A stretch of DNA of 64,000 nt from Romeriopsis navalis LEGE 11480 (GTDB lineage Bacteria; Cyanobacteriota; Cyanobacteriia; Leptolyngbyales; Leptolyngbyaceae), in NCBI RefSeq assembly GCF_015207035.1, contig NZ_JADEXQ010000020.1, forward strand, positions 1-64,000, given 5' to 3'. Of the stretch, positions 1 through 8,725 are shown piece by piece (positions within the stretch are counted from its first letter, which is position 1; every line of letters starts with the position of its first letter). Both the position numbers and the translations under genes were made by a program. The notes under the pieces were generated by a model, which was given only the letters and a program-made list of their open reading frames with translations, ran no database searches and was not told the origin of the DNA.

Positions 1-3000
1 ACATCCCCCTGCCCCGTACTACAAGCACTCAGCACCACCAAATCCGCCTGCATCTGCATCTGGGCAATCTCCCCCGCACTCAGCAAACTCGACTGAATCG
101 TCTGCTCCTGAGCCGTCTTACCCCCCGCTAGCACGATCGCCCCCGGCACATCCCCGCCAAACGAATCCAACAACCCATGCGTCGCCAAATGCACGATGCG
201 CGATCGCTGCATCTGCTGCATCACCCGTGCCTTCGTCGCCGCACCTCCCAACAGGGGTGACACCTTCAATAGCTGCCCCACCGCCTTTGCCTCCTGCTCC
301 GACCCCGGCAACTGCGACAACTGCAAATCCTCAAACTGCGGCATCGTCGGATTTCCCACGATCAACGTCGCACCCGACTGCGGCAACTGCCGCTTCAACT
401 GCGCCGTCAACCCCAACGCCTGAATCGAAGGCGCAACAGCAATCGTATGCTTTTCCAGCAACACCTTCCCCGCCGCATCCTCCAACGCCGCAAACGGCAC
501 ATAAAACAACACACCCTGGGGCATAAACACCACCGACTGATTCGGGTTAGACGGCAACTGCGCTGCAATCGGCTCAATCAAAATCTTATGCAGCACCCGA
601 AAACCATCCTGGGCAATCGGCGTATGGGGTGCCGCCCCAGCACGCTCTGACGGCACCCGACTCAGATTCACCGTCGTGATCGACGCCCGACTCCGTACCC
701 CAATACTCGATCGGGTCTGGGCCACCACCTGCTGAATCGACGCCACCTGCTGATCGATTTTTTGCGACTTAAACGTCACCGTCCCATCCGGTTGAATCAC
801 CCAAATATACAATTCGCGATCCGATACCAAGGCGTATTCCACTAGCGTTGCATTTTGCTGCAACGCTAGTGCTTTCATTTGCGCTAACTTCGGACTCTCC
901 AGCACCACCTTTTCCCGCCCCATCCGCGACGCAAACAGCTCCACAAAAGCTCTCGCCCGGCCCCGCTCAGCAACCTCCAGCGCCATCTCCGGCTTGCCCT
1001 GCGCCACCAAACTTTTTTGTAATAGCCGATAAGTCTGCGCCTGCGTATCAAACAGCGACACCTTATCCCCATCCTTCAAGCCCGGTCGCAATCCTTCCCA
1101 AATTTCCACCGCCTGAGTCAATGCCACCTGGGCGCGATCGGCCTGCCCCAAAGCCAACTGCGACGCCCCCACGATCGTCGCCAACTTCCCCTGCATCACC
1201 CGCGAACTCACCTGCTTAGCGATCGGCTGCGCCTGCTGCGCCGTAGCGATCGCCGTGGCATAACGCCCCGCATCCAGCTCCACCTGCGCCCGATTCCGCA
1301 ACAGCAACCCCTGCTCCATCACCAGATTCACATCCTGCGCAATCGCCAACGCTTGATTCAACGCCTGCAATGCCTGATCAATTTGGCCCTGCCGCGATCG
1401 CAGATTCCCCAGCCAACGCAGCGCATAAATCTCCGCCCGCTTCGCCCCTGTCTGACGGTGCAGGGCAATCGCTTGGGCGATCGATTCCTCCGCAGCCTCC
1501 AGCGTCCCCTGCTTCATCAGCACACTCCCCATCCCACTCAGGGCAAACCCCTGAATCCGCGGATTACCGATCGCCTTAGCCTGTTTTGCCACCTGCCGAT
1601 AAAGCGCGAGCGACCGGTCGTACTGCCCCAAAGAATTGTACATATCCGCCAGATTCACCTGCGTTCCCAGCTCCCAGCTCCGATCGCCCACCGCCTGATG
1701 AATCGCTAGCGCCTGCTGATAATGCTCAATCGCCTTGGCATACTGCGACACATCCGCATAGGCCCGGCCCAAATTCGACAGACTCGAACCCACCCGCGAT
1801 CGCTCCCCAATCTGCTGCGATAACTTAAATGCTTGTTGATAGAGATCGATCGCCAGCCACGGCTCCCCCCGCTGCCCCGCCAACAAAGCCAAATTATTCA
1901 GCGTCGTCGCCTCACCACTCGGATCGTTCAAGTCGCGGTAAATCGCTAACGCCTGATCAAGCACCCCCTTCGCCAACTCATACTCCGCCAAATTCAGATG
2001 CAATGTGCCGATATTATTCAGCGCCGTTGCTTCATCCTGCCGAATCCCGATCGACTGCACCGTTTTCAACGACGCCTGAGACAGCTTCAGCGCCTGCCGA
2101 AACTTCCCCTGGGCTTGATACACCTGCGCCAAGTTACTGGAAGACCGCGCCGCTAGATCCCTTACCCCCGCTGCCTGGGAAATTTCCAGACTTTTGCGAT
2201 AGGCCGCTTCGGCTTGGCTGTACTGTCCAAGTGAGAGATAAACATTACCGGCATTATTCCAAGCCGGGCCCGCGATCGCGGGCGTTTCTGCGACACCAGG
2301 AAGCCTGAGTGCATTCTGATGAAAGCCCAATGCCTTTTTATAGTCGCCGAGTTCCTTATGCGAAACGCCTAAATTATTTAGCAGATTCGCTTCTAGCTTC
2401 ACCCGCCCCACAGTAAACACTTGACGGAACTGATTCAGTCGCTTAATTTGCGTTTTCTGATACCGCTTAAGTGCCTGGGCTGATTGCGTCCCCGCCAACG
2501 GTGAACAGTAGGTTGTAAAAGTTTTTTGATCGCGCTGGTCCGCCTCGCAGATCCGCTGGTAATTATCCACCGTCACAGTTTCCGCATATTGCGCCTGCCC
2601 TTTGCGCGTGATCGGCAACGCTTGATTAAATAACGCGATCGAGCGCTTATATTCGCCCTGATTTTGATAGAGCACCCCAATATTATTCAGCGTTGAAGCA
2701 ATCTCACTTTGATCATTATTTTTCTGCGCTTGATCGAGCAGTTGGTTATATAGCTTCAGTGCCTGCGGATAATTCGACAAATCATCATAGGTCCGCGCCA
2801 GCATAAACAGCGGCGTATTCCGCGCCTGTGGTTTCGCCTGCGCAAACAAATCCGAGGCTTTTTTCAACGGTTCCAACGCTTCCCGATAAAACTGCTGCTG
2901 TCGCTGAATTTGCGCAATCTGCATCAAACTCGTCACTTGACCTTGCACATTCTTGACGCGTTTCGCCACCTGCAGCGCCGATCGGTATTGCGCCATCGCC

Positions 3001-3464
3001 TGCGGATAATTCCGGCGATCGAGGTCACGCTTACCCAATGCCCAATAGCCCAACAACTGCGCGGCTTGAATCGCTTGCACCAGCTCCGTCGCTTTCGCCG
3101 TCTGCGCATATTGCTGCGCCGTGATCAAGGCCTTGAGACTCGCCTCCGGTCGATCGAGACGGTAATAAAACGACCCAATAAAATACTTTGCCACTGCGGC
3201 TCGCTGCGGATTCTGCTGCTGCATCCACAGCGCCGCCACCCGCTCATACAGCCGAATCGCTTCGGGATAACGCGCCGCATCACCCGCTTCCCGCGCCTGC
3301 TGCATCAACTGGGGCAACTGGACTAACGCCGGGTCAACGGCTGACGGCTGGGACTGCACCGATTGCGACGATGATTGCTTGGGCGGCTGTGCCACGACCG
3401 AAGCCGCCGCCCCACTCAAAACACCCGCCGCCACCGCCGCCCGCCAGAAAAAGTGCGATCGCAT
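1..3464 (-). CDS. TPR-repeat protein with C-terminal CHAT protease-like domain (3' end outside window)
   Basis: One uninterrupted minus-strand frame starts at the ATG at 3464 and runs off the left edge, giving about 1,154 visible codons. The start MRSHFFWRAAVAAGVLSGAAA, with VVAQ soon after, is a signal peptide. A long stretch of TPR-like helices follows, with repeated Y-x-x-A and L-x-x-A-x-x-x-x patterns. At the end lies a CHAT domain, whose caspase-like His/Cys dyad is visible: H in LATHGLLDSFGG near 165-180 and C in VVLSACSTGQGD near 10-40. CHAT is a clan CD cysteine peptidase fold, and cyanobacteria carry many secreted TPR-CHAT proteins of unknown substrate. Export to the periplasm is inferred from the signal peptide. 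The frame is the same at both ends, so I see no frameshift. The true C-terminus, probably 50-100 residues further on, is not in the window. Confidence 0.9.
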   Translation of the reverse strand, partial: MRSHFFWRAAVAAGVLSGAAASVVAQPPKQSSSQSVQSQPSAVDPALVQLPQLMQQAREAGDAARYPEAIRLYERVAALWMQQQNPQRAAVAKYFIGSFYYRLDRPEASLKALITAQQYAQTAKATELVQAIQAAQLLGYWALGKRDLDRRNYPQAMAQYRSALQVAKRVKNVQGQVTSLMQIAQIQRQQQFYREALEPLKKASDLFAQAKPQARNTPLFMLARTYDDLSNYPQALKLYNQLLDQAQKNNDQSEIASTLNNIGVLYQNQGEYKRSIALFNQALPITRKGQAQYAETVTVDNYQRICEADQRDQKTFTTYCSPLAGTQSAQALKRYQKTQIKRLNQFRQVFTVGRVKLEANLLNNLGVSHKELGDYKKALGFHQNALRLPGVAETPAIAGPAWNNAGNVYLSLGQYSQAEAAYRKSLEISQAAGVRDLAARSSSNLAQVYQAQGKFRQALKLSQASLKTVQSIGIRQDEATALNNIGTLHLNLAEYELAKGVLDQALAIYRDLNDPSGEATTLNNLALLAGQRGEPWLAIDLYQQAFKLSQQIGERSRVGSSLSNLGRAYADVSQYAKAIEHYQQALAIHQAVGDRSWELGTQVNLADMYNSLGQYDRSLALYRQVAKQAKAIGNPRIQGFALSGMGSVLMKQGTLEAAEESIAQAIALHRQTGAKRAEIYALRWLGNLRSRQGQIDQALQALNQALAIAQDVNLVMEQGLLLRNRAQVELDAGRYATAIATAQQAQPIAKQVSSRVMQGKLATIVGASQLALGQADRAQVALTQAVEIWEGLRPGLKDGDKVSLFDTQAQTYRLLQKSLVAQGKPEMALEVAERGRARAFVELFASRMGREKVVLESPKLAQMKALALQQNATLVEYALVSDRELYIWVIQPDGTVTFKSQKIDQQVASIQQVVAQTRSSIGVRSRASITTVNLSRVPSERAGAAPHTPIAQDGFRVLHKILIEPIAAQLPSNPNQSVVFMPQGVLFYVPFAALEDAAGKVLLEKHTIAVAPSIQALGLTAQLKRQLPQSGATLIVGNPTMPQFEDLQLSQLPGSEQEAKAVGQLLKVSPLLGGAATKARVMQQMQRSRIVHLATHGLLDSFGGDVPGAIVLAGGKTAQEQTIQSSLLSAGEIAQMQMQADLVVLSACSTGQGD

Positions 3465-3675
3465 AAACTTCGCTCCCAGAGGGAACTCACTCAAGGGCAA
3501 TTCCAATCTAGCGAGCGGTCAAATCAAGCGTCGAGGGTATTCGTAAAAACTTGATAAACCGACTGCACTAACTTGGTAAACACCCTTAACTCTAGGTGAG
3601 TCCTAACCTATGCAAATCTATCGATCGACCAAATTCCCAGCCATGCTGACTGCCAAACGGCCTGACACCGAACCG

Positions 3676-4281
3676 CTACCAAGTCGTAAACGGCCGTTTC
3701 GCCAACTGGGAATTGAAATACCGCGCATCATCCGACACTTCCGTTCCAATCCAATCCGGTAATTCAACCGCCTGGTCCGCCGTGGTCAACTCCACCTCCG
3801 CCATCACCAGTCCCGCATTCTCCGCCAAAAATTCATCCACTTCCCATACCAACCCCGCATGGGGAATCTTGTAGCGATACTTCTGAATCTGCGGCTTCGC
3901 ACAGACCAGATCCAACAGCGCCATTGCATGATTCTGCGGAATCTCATATTCATACTCAACCCGCGAAATCCCCACCGTCTTCGTCTTCAGCGTCAAGAAA
4001 CCCATATCCCCCACCACCCGAATTCTCGGCGTACAAGTCTCGGGGTCAAGTCGTCCAGCCGCATCCGGGTTGAAATGCCCCCGCATGGCCGCGACATCCG
4101 CTTCCGGCACATCAAAACCAATTTCCAAATCAAGCTGCCGCACAATCAGTTGCCGATCGGTCAACACCACCGCCGTATCAGCATCCGCATCGATATAGCC
4201 CTGGCGATAGTATTTGCCCTCAGCCAAGGCTTTCCAACTGGTATCCCGCGTCAAAAACTTCCGCTCAATCTCCTGAGGCAT
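3676..4281 (-). CDS. CYTH-domain protein with an inserted segment
   Basis: This 201-residue protein begins MPQEIERKFL. It carries the family's signature ExExK as E4-I-E-R-K8, the metal/triphosphate tunnel motif of CYTH (triphosphate tunnel) enzymes. Later tunnel strands are recognisable: RIRVVGDMGFLTLKTKTVG, EYEYEIP, KYRYKIPHAG, WEVDEF and AEVEL. Bacterial members usually hydrolyse inorganic triphosphate or similar substrates; some relatives are adenylate cyclases. Most single-domain cyanobacterial members are about 155 residues. Here roughly 45 extra residues (about 34-80) separate the first strand from the RIRV strand. The gene sits 46 bp downstream of the DinB-like gene on the same strand and may be cotranscribed with it. 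Substrate unknown. Confidence 0.85.
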   Translation of the reverse strand: MPQEIERKFLTRDTSWKALAEGKYYRQGYIDADADTAVVLTDRQLIVRQLDLEIGFDVPEADVAAMRGHFNPDAAGRLDPETCTPRIRVVGDMGFLTLKTKTVGISRVEYEYEIPQNHAMALLDLVCAKPQIQKYRYKIPHAGLVWEVDEFLAENAGLVMAEVELTTADQAVELPDWIGTEVSDDARYFNSQLAKRPFTTW

Positions 4282-4327
4282 CGTGACATATCACCCGAAC
4301 AGCCTCGCCATTATCTCAGCTACCCCT

Positions 4328-4867
4328 TCACTCGGCTACCTGGGGCGTAATATTCAACAAATCCGTCCCCCCAACATCCAAACCAAACTGTGACAACAAC
4401 GTCGTCACCTGCCCCCGATGGTGCGTCTGGTGGTTAAAAAAGTGACAGAGCAAACGGCCCAACTGTCGCCGCGCCGGAACTGCCCGCATATTCTGATAAT
4501 CCAGCACCAGATCCAGATCGCCCTCCGTCAAATCATTCACCCAATCCCGCACAATTTGATCCAGCTGCTCTCGCTGTTGCCGCAGCTCCCCAAAATCCTC
4601 ATACAGCATTTGATCGATCGATCGAGGCTGTTCCATCCCCCGCAACGGCTCCAACGCCAGGAACTTGACCGGATGGGCCGCAAACCGCTTCAGCCAGACA
4701 ATATCCCCCACCATCAGATGATTTAGCGTCCCCAGCACCGAACCAAAAAAGGCTTGACAATCGCACTGCAACTGCTCAGCCGACAGCGCCGCCGCCGTTG
4801 CATAAATCTTCTGGTTCATCCATTGGTTGTATTCCGCCATCAGTTGAATATGCGTCAGCAAATTCAT
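4328..4867 (-). CDS. DinB/YfiT-fold family protein
   Basis: About 179 residues from the start MNLLTHIQLMAEYNQWMN; an in-frame start at 4891 would add eight residues. The four-helix DinB fold is recognisable from AEYNQWMNQKIY, LNHLMVGDIVWLKRF and CHFFNHQTHHRGQVTTLL. The His in NHLMVGD and the two His in the HHRGQ region match the usual three-His metal site. DinB-fold proteins include metal-dependent thiol (bacillithiol, mycothiol, glutathione) transferases, but most are uncharacterised. The reaction here cannot be deduced. It is divergent from the ABC permease genes at 5010. Confidence 0.8.
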   Translation of the reverse strand: MNLLTHIQLMAEYNQWMNQKIYATAAALSAEQLQCDCQAFFGSVLGTLNHLMVGDIVWLKRFAAHPVKFLALEPLRGMEQPRSIDQMLYEDFGELRQQREQLDQIVRDWVNDLTEGDLDLVLDYQNMRAVPARRQLGRLLCHFFNHQTHHRGQVTTLLSQFGLDVGGTDLLNITPQVAE

Positions 4868-5009
4868 CGGTCCATCTCCAGCATTAACCATCCGACCTAG
4901 CGATCGTACTGCGACCCACCAAAACTTGCCGAAAGGCCAGCGATCGCCCCATTATTCGATAAACTTTTGTGAATCGCTTCCGTTACACTCGTCCGTGGCA
5001 TCGCCCTCA

Positions 5010-5798
5010 ATGAATCACACATTCCACCTGGCCAAAACGCTCCTTACGACCTACTACGCCTACATGGTGGAATATCGGGCCGAACTCGTACTGTGGGTCT
5101 TATCCGGTTCCCTACCGATCATTCTTATGGGCGCTTGGATACAAGCCGCCGAATCCGGCAACTTCACCCTCAGCACCATTCAAGTCGCCCAGTATTTCTT
5201 CACCGTCGCCATCACGCGCCAGTTCACTGTCGTCTGGGTAATCTGGGACTTCGAAAAAGCGATCGTCGAAGGCAAGCTCTCCATGAAACTGTTGCAACCG
5301 CTTGATCCAGGCTGGCATCATGTCGCCGATCATCTGGGCGAGCGCTTGGCTCGCTTCCCAATCATCATTGGGTTTGTCCTCTTATTTTTCTTGCTCTATC
5401 CCGCCGCCTTTTGGATTCCAAGCGTCGGCCAATGTCTGACTTACACCTTTGTCGTCGCTTCGGCCTTTATGCTGCAATTTCTGCTGCAATACACCTTAGC
5501 GATGTTTGCCTTTTGGACGGAGAAAGCCAGCTCCCTCCAAGAGCTATCGTTTCTGATGTATATCTTTCTCTCCGGTGTGGTGGCCCCGATCGCCGTATTT
5601 CCCGAAAACGTCAAACAATTCGTCCAATGGTTGCCCTATCCCTATGTGATCGACTTTCCCGCCAATATCCTCACAGGCTTACCAGTTGATCTCCCCCGTG
5701 GCATTCTGATGATTTATGGTTGGTCGGCCCTGCTCTGGGTGATCAATCGCTGGCTCTGGAAACGCGGACTCCGCCAATATTCCGGAATGGGGGCTTAA
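5010..5798 (+). CDS. ABC-2 type transporter permease (DUF990-like), first of pair
   Basis: The ATG at 5010 (MNHTFHLAKTLLTTYYAYM) is preferred over an in-frame upstream start at 4926, because the earlier 28 residues look non-coding. The 262-residue product has about six hydrophobic segments, e.g. LVLWVLSGSLPIILMGAW, FPIIIGFVLLFFLLYPAAF, and a C-terminal helix near ILMIYGWSALLW. It matches the ABC-2 permease family found as adjacent pairs in cyanobacteria. It is followed after 4 bp by a second permease and is probably half of a heterodimeric exporter membrane domain. No ATPase gene is contiguous; the nearest is at 6812, about 190 bp after the second permease. Substrate unknown. Confidence 0.85.
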   Translation: MNHTFHLAKTLLTTYYAYMVEYRAELVLWVLSGSLPIILMGAWIQAAESGNFTLSTIQVAQYFFTVAITRQFTVVWVIWDFEKAIVEGKLSMKLLQPLDPGWHHVADHLGERLARFPIIIGFVLLFFLLYPAAFWIPSVGQCLTYTFVVASAFMLQFLLQYTLAMFAFWTEKASSLQELSFLMYIFLSGVVAPIAVFPENVKQFVQWLPYPYVIDFPANILTGLPVDLPRGILMIYGWSALLWVINRWLWKRGLRQYSGMGA

Positions 5799-5802
5799 AC
5801 CA

Positions 5803-6621
5803 ATGCAGCGAAATTTACAGCGCTATTTCAAACTGATCCACCTGTTCTGGAGTACCTCGATCGCCGCCGAGATGGAGTATCGGCTAAACTTTGTGATTGC
5901 CACAATTACTAGCCTGGGCTATCAGATCGGTAGCCTGTTTACGCTGTCATTGTTTTATCAATCCGATACCGGCTTTCCCGGCTGGACGATCTACGAATCA
6001 ATGGTAGTGCTGGGCACCTTCACGATTTTGCAAGGCTTTTCCGCCACATTTTTAGCCCCGAACCTGAATCAAATTGTCAAACAAGTCGAGCAGGGCACGC
6101 TCGATTTTGTGCTGCTGAAGCCTGTCAGCTCGCAGTTTTGGCTATCGACCCATCGCTTTTCCCCTTGGGGGATTCCCGATTTTCTGTTTGGCGGCGGGAT
6201 TATTGCCTACGCCAGCTATAAAGTGACCCAAGAACTCGGCACGGATGCGAGTCGTTTACCGCTTTCCTATCTTCAGAGTCTTGTCCCCCTGGGATTTGGA
6301 TTTATCATTCTCTACAGCCTCTGGTTCATTCTCGGCGCCACCAGCATCTGGTTTACCAAAATCTACAATGTCACAGAAGTGTTACGCGGACTTTTGCAGG
6401 CGGGTCGTAACCCGATCGCCGCTTACCCGCCCGCCTATCGCTTCTTCTTCCAATTTGTCGTTCCTGTCATATTCCTCACGACCACACCGGCAGAAACCTT
6501 ATTAAATCGGGCCAGTAGTGGCTGGTTATTAGGGAGCGGACTCTTAGCAATTGGGCTTTTAGCCTTCTCTAACTGGTTTTGGCGGTTTGCGCTGCGATCG
6601 TATACAAGTGCGTCAAGTTAA
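5803..6621 (+). CDS. ABC-2 type transporter permease (DUF990-like), second of pair
   Basis: 272 residues starting MQRNLQRYFKLIHLFWSTS, four bases after the preceding permease stop, so very likely translated from the same mRNA. About six transmembrane stretches are present, including LVPLGFGFIILYSLWFILGA and a terminal LLGSGLLAIGLLAFSNWFW. The motif QVEQGTLDFVLLKPVSSQFW resembles the loop EGKLSMKLLQPLDPGWHH of its partner, which marks the two as distant paralogues. Probable partner subunit in an export complex. The intergenic gap to the following ATPase gene suggests either a separate transcript or a second transport system. Confidence 0.85.
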   Translation: MQRNLQRYFKLIHLFWSTSIAAEMEYRLNFVIATITSLGYQIGSLFTLSLFYQSDTGFPGWTIYESMVVLGTFTILQGFSATFLAPNLNQIVKQVEQGTLDFVLLKPVSSQFWLSTHRFSPWGIPDFLFGGGIIAYASYKVTQELGTDASRLPLSYLQSLVPLGFGFIILYSLWFILGATSIWFTKIYNVTEVLRGLLQAGRNPIAAYPPAYRFFFQFVVPVIFLTTTPAETLLNRASSGWLLGSGLLAIGLLAFSNWFWRFALRSYTSASS

Positions 6622-6811
6622 TGACACGGGAACGCCACATCACTTCCCTAAAGTGAATTTAACCTTGAATAAAGACAACTAACTTTCACACGAAACCATT
6701 GGCAGCTGTAGATAACGGGCATTCCGCTATCCAACAGGTGTCAATTTTTTGTTATGCTGCGGTCTGCATCCAAACATTGGCAAAACCAAGACTGTCAAGA
6801 CTTAGGCGGAC

Positions 6812-7867
6812 ATGATTGAAGTTGAACATCTGAGCAAAATTTACGGTAATACAACGGCGATCGAGGATGTCACTTTCTCGGTTAAGTCTGGCGAAATCCT
6901 GGGATTTCTCGGCCCCAATGGTGCTGGAAAAACGACGACGATGCGGATTTTGTCTGGCTACTTACCGGCAACAAATGGCACGGCTAAGATTGCCGGAGTT
7001 GAAGTCCACGAAGACTCAATGGCCGTCCGTAAACAAATCGGTTATCTACCAGAAACCCCACCTCTTTATCCAGATATGTCAGTTGAGGGATTTCTAAAAT
7101 TTGTCGCTGAAATTAAAGGTGTTAACCGATCAGAACGATCAAAAAAGGTGAACCAAGCCTTAGAGCGATGTAATCTAACTGACCGACGCAAATCATTAAT
7201 CCGTAAATTATCGAAGGGCTATCGACAACGGGTTGGTATTGCCCAAGCAATTGTCCATGATCCACCTGTGATTATATTAGATGAACCTACGATAGGACTG
7301 GATCCCAAACAAATCATTGATGTACGTAATCTGATTAAAAGTTTAGCGGGTGACCATACGGTTATTCTTTCAACTCATATTCTGTCTGAAGTGAGTATGA
7401 CTTGCGACCGCGTTGCAATTATCAATCAAGGTAAAGTCGTCAAAACTGGATCGCCAGAAATTTTAGCGAAGCAAGTCCTGCAACAAACCGTCTATGACAT
7501 TAAAACCTCTGGAGCTTCTGAGCAAATTGCGTTAGCGCTAAATGGAATTCCAGGCATTACCGATATTGAATTTGGTAATACGGATGTCGAACAGCCAGAA
7601 CAGATTAATCTGCGGGTTTCATCAAATATCGCAACGGATATTGGGCGCGATCTAACCACAGCATTAGTTACTCAGGGACTTGGTGTATATGAAATTCGAC
7701 GAAATCAAACAAGTCTAGAGGATGTATTTTTGGAAGTAACGGCAACATCTGCAAGCACTGATCAATCACCAAAGCAGCCTGATGCGATGGTTGAAACTAA
7801 TCCAGCAGTGCTCGATGGTGACAAGGCATCGGAATCCTCACAATCAACTCAAGGGGAAATGAAATGA
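6812..7867 (+). CDS. ABC transporter ATP-binding protein (GldA-like)
   Basis: 351 residues. Walker A is GPNGAGKTTT (about residues 35-44), the signature is LSKGYRQRVGIAQAI (about 134), Walker B is VIILDEPTIGLDP (about 154) and the H-loop is STHILSE. A C-terminal accessory region after residue 230 ends in an acidic, Ser-rich tail (about 315-351). The closest recognisable family is the ATPase of the gliding-motility-type (GldA/GldF/GldG) exporters, which are widespread in non-gliding bacteria too. The stop codon overlaps the next ATG (ATGA at 7864-7867), so it is translationally coupled to the permease. Base composition in the middle of the gene is more A/T-rich than that of its neighbours. Confidence 0.92.
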   Translation: MIEVEHLSKIYGNTTAIEDVTFSVKSGEILGFLGPNGAGKTTTMRILSGYLPATNGTAKIAGVEVHEDSMAVRKQIGYLPETPPLYPDMSVEGFLKFVAEIKGVNRSERSKKVNQALERCNLTDRRKSLIRKLSKGYRQRVGIAQAIVHDPPVIILDEPTIGLDPKQIIDVRNLIKSLAGDHTVILSTHILSEVSMTCDRVAIINQGKVVKTGSPEILAKQVLQQTVYDIKTSGASEQIALALNGIPGITDIEFGNTDVEQPEQINLRVSSNIATDIGRDLTTALVTQGLGVYEIRRNQTSLEDVFLEVTATSASTDQSPKQPDAMVETNPAVLDGDKASESSQSTQGEMK

Positions 7868-8670
7868 AAGTGATGCTTGTTAACCTCTTGGCAATTTATA
7901 AGCGCGAATTACGCAATTATTTTGTCTTGCCTTGGGCCTACGTGATTGCGGCTGTTTTTTGGTTTATTAATGGATTCTTGTTCTTCAGCATTGTGTTTGG
8001 CGATGATGGCGTGATTCGCAATGCCCAATTTAATGACTTACAAGCTAGCTCCGGGATTGTGGCTGGTCAATATGATGCGGCATATCAGGTCGTTACAGTG
8101 TTTCTCGCAACGGTGGGTTCCTTGGCCTTGTTTATTCTGCCGATTTTGTCGATGGGCCTTTACAGCGAAGAGCGTAAACGTGGCACTTTAGAGCTATTAG
8201 CGACGTCACCGATTACAAACTGGGTCGTGGCGGTGGGTAAGTTGCTTGCTGTTGTTACCTTTTTCATTGGTTTAACCCTGCCGCTGATGGTTTATATCGT
8301 GGTGGCACTGAGTGCGGCGACGCCACCAGTTTCGACCCAGTTGATCTTCGTCGGTTATGGTGCATTAATTCTGATGGCCGCTTCCGTGTTGTCCTTGGGC
8401 ATGTTTATTTCGTCGTTGACAGATAGCACGATCGTGGCGGCGATCGCCACCTTTGGTCTGGTTTTATTACTCTCGTTAATCGATTTGATTGCCAAAAGTC
8501 CCACGATGATTGGCCAGGCAATTAATCAAATTGCTTTGATCAAGCAATATCAGGAAATGATTCAAGGTCAGGTGACTTCCAGTGGATTGGTGATGTTTGC
8601 GAGTTACATCGTCTTAGGGGTTTTTCTGACTGCGCAATCAATCGAGGCATTTCGCTTCCAACGATCGTAA
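7864..8670 (+). CDS. ABC-2 type permease (GldF-like)
   Basis: 268 residues with six predicted transmembrane helices: VLPWAYVIAAVFWFINGFLF, VTVFLATVGSLALFILPILS, LLAVVTFFIGLTLPLMVYIV, LIFVGYGALILMAASVLSL, IVAAIATFGLVLLLSLIDL, and the last near the C-terminus. The cytoplasmic motif YSEERKRGTLELLATSPITN is diagnostic of ABC-2 permeases of the GldF/NosY type, which contact the ATPase. It overlaps the ATPase gene by 4 bp and is followed by the GldG-like gene after about 55 bp. This supports a three-component exporter. Substrate unknown. Confidence 0.9.
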   Translation: MKVMLVNLLAIYKRELRNYFVLPWAYVIAAVFWFINGFLFFSIVFGDDGVIRNAQFNDLQASSGIVAGQYDAAYQVVTVFLATVGSLALFILPILSMGLYSEERKRGTLELLATSPITNWVVAVGKLLAVVTFFIGLTLPLMVYIVVALSAATPPVSTQLIFVGYGALILMAASVLSLGMFISSLTDSTIVAAIATFGLVLLLSLIDLIAKSPTMIGQAINQIALIKQYQEMIQGQVTSSGLVMFASYIVLGVFLTAQSIEAFRFQRS

Positions 8671-8725
8671 ATATCGCGGTTGGTCAGCGCTTGAGTTTTA
8701 ACGACGGATGGGTGAGTTCTCGGTC

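Noticed and set aside
227-2308. Several long plus-strand frames within 1-3466
   Set aside because: They are shadows of the minus-strand TPR-CHAT gene, whose frame is continuous and carries the signal peptide and the catalytic dyad.
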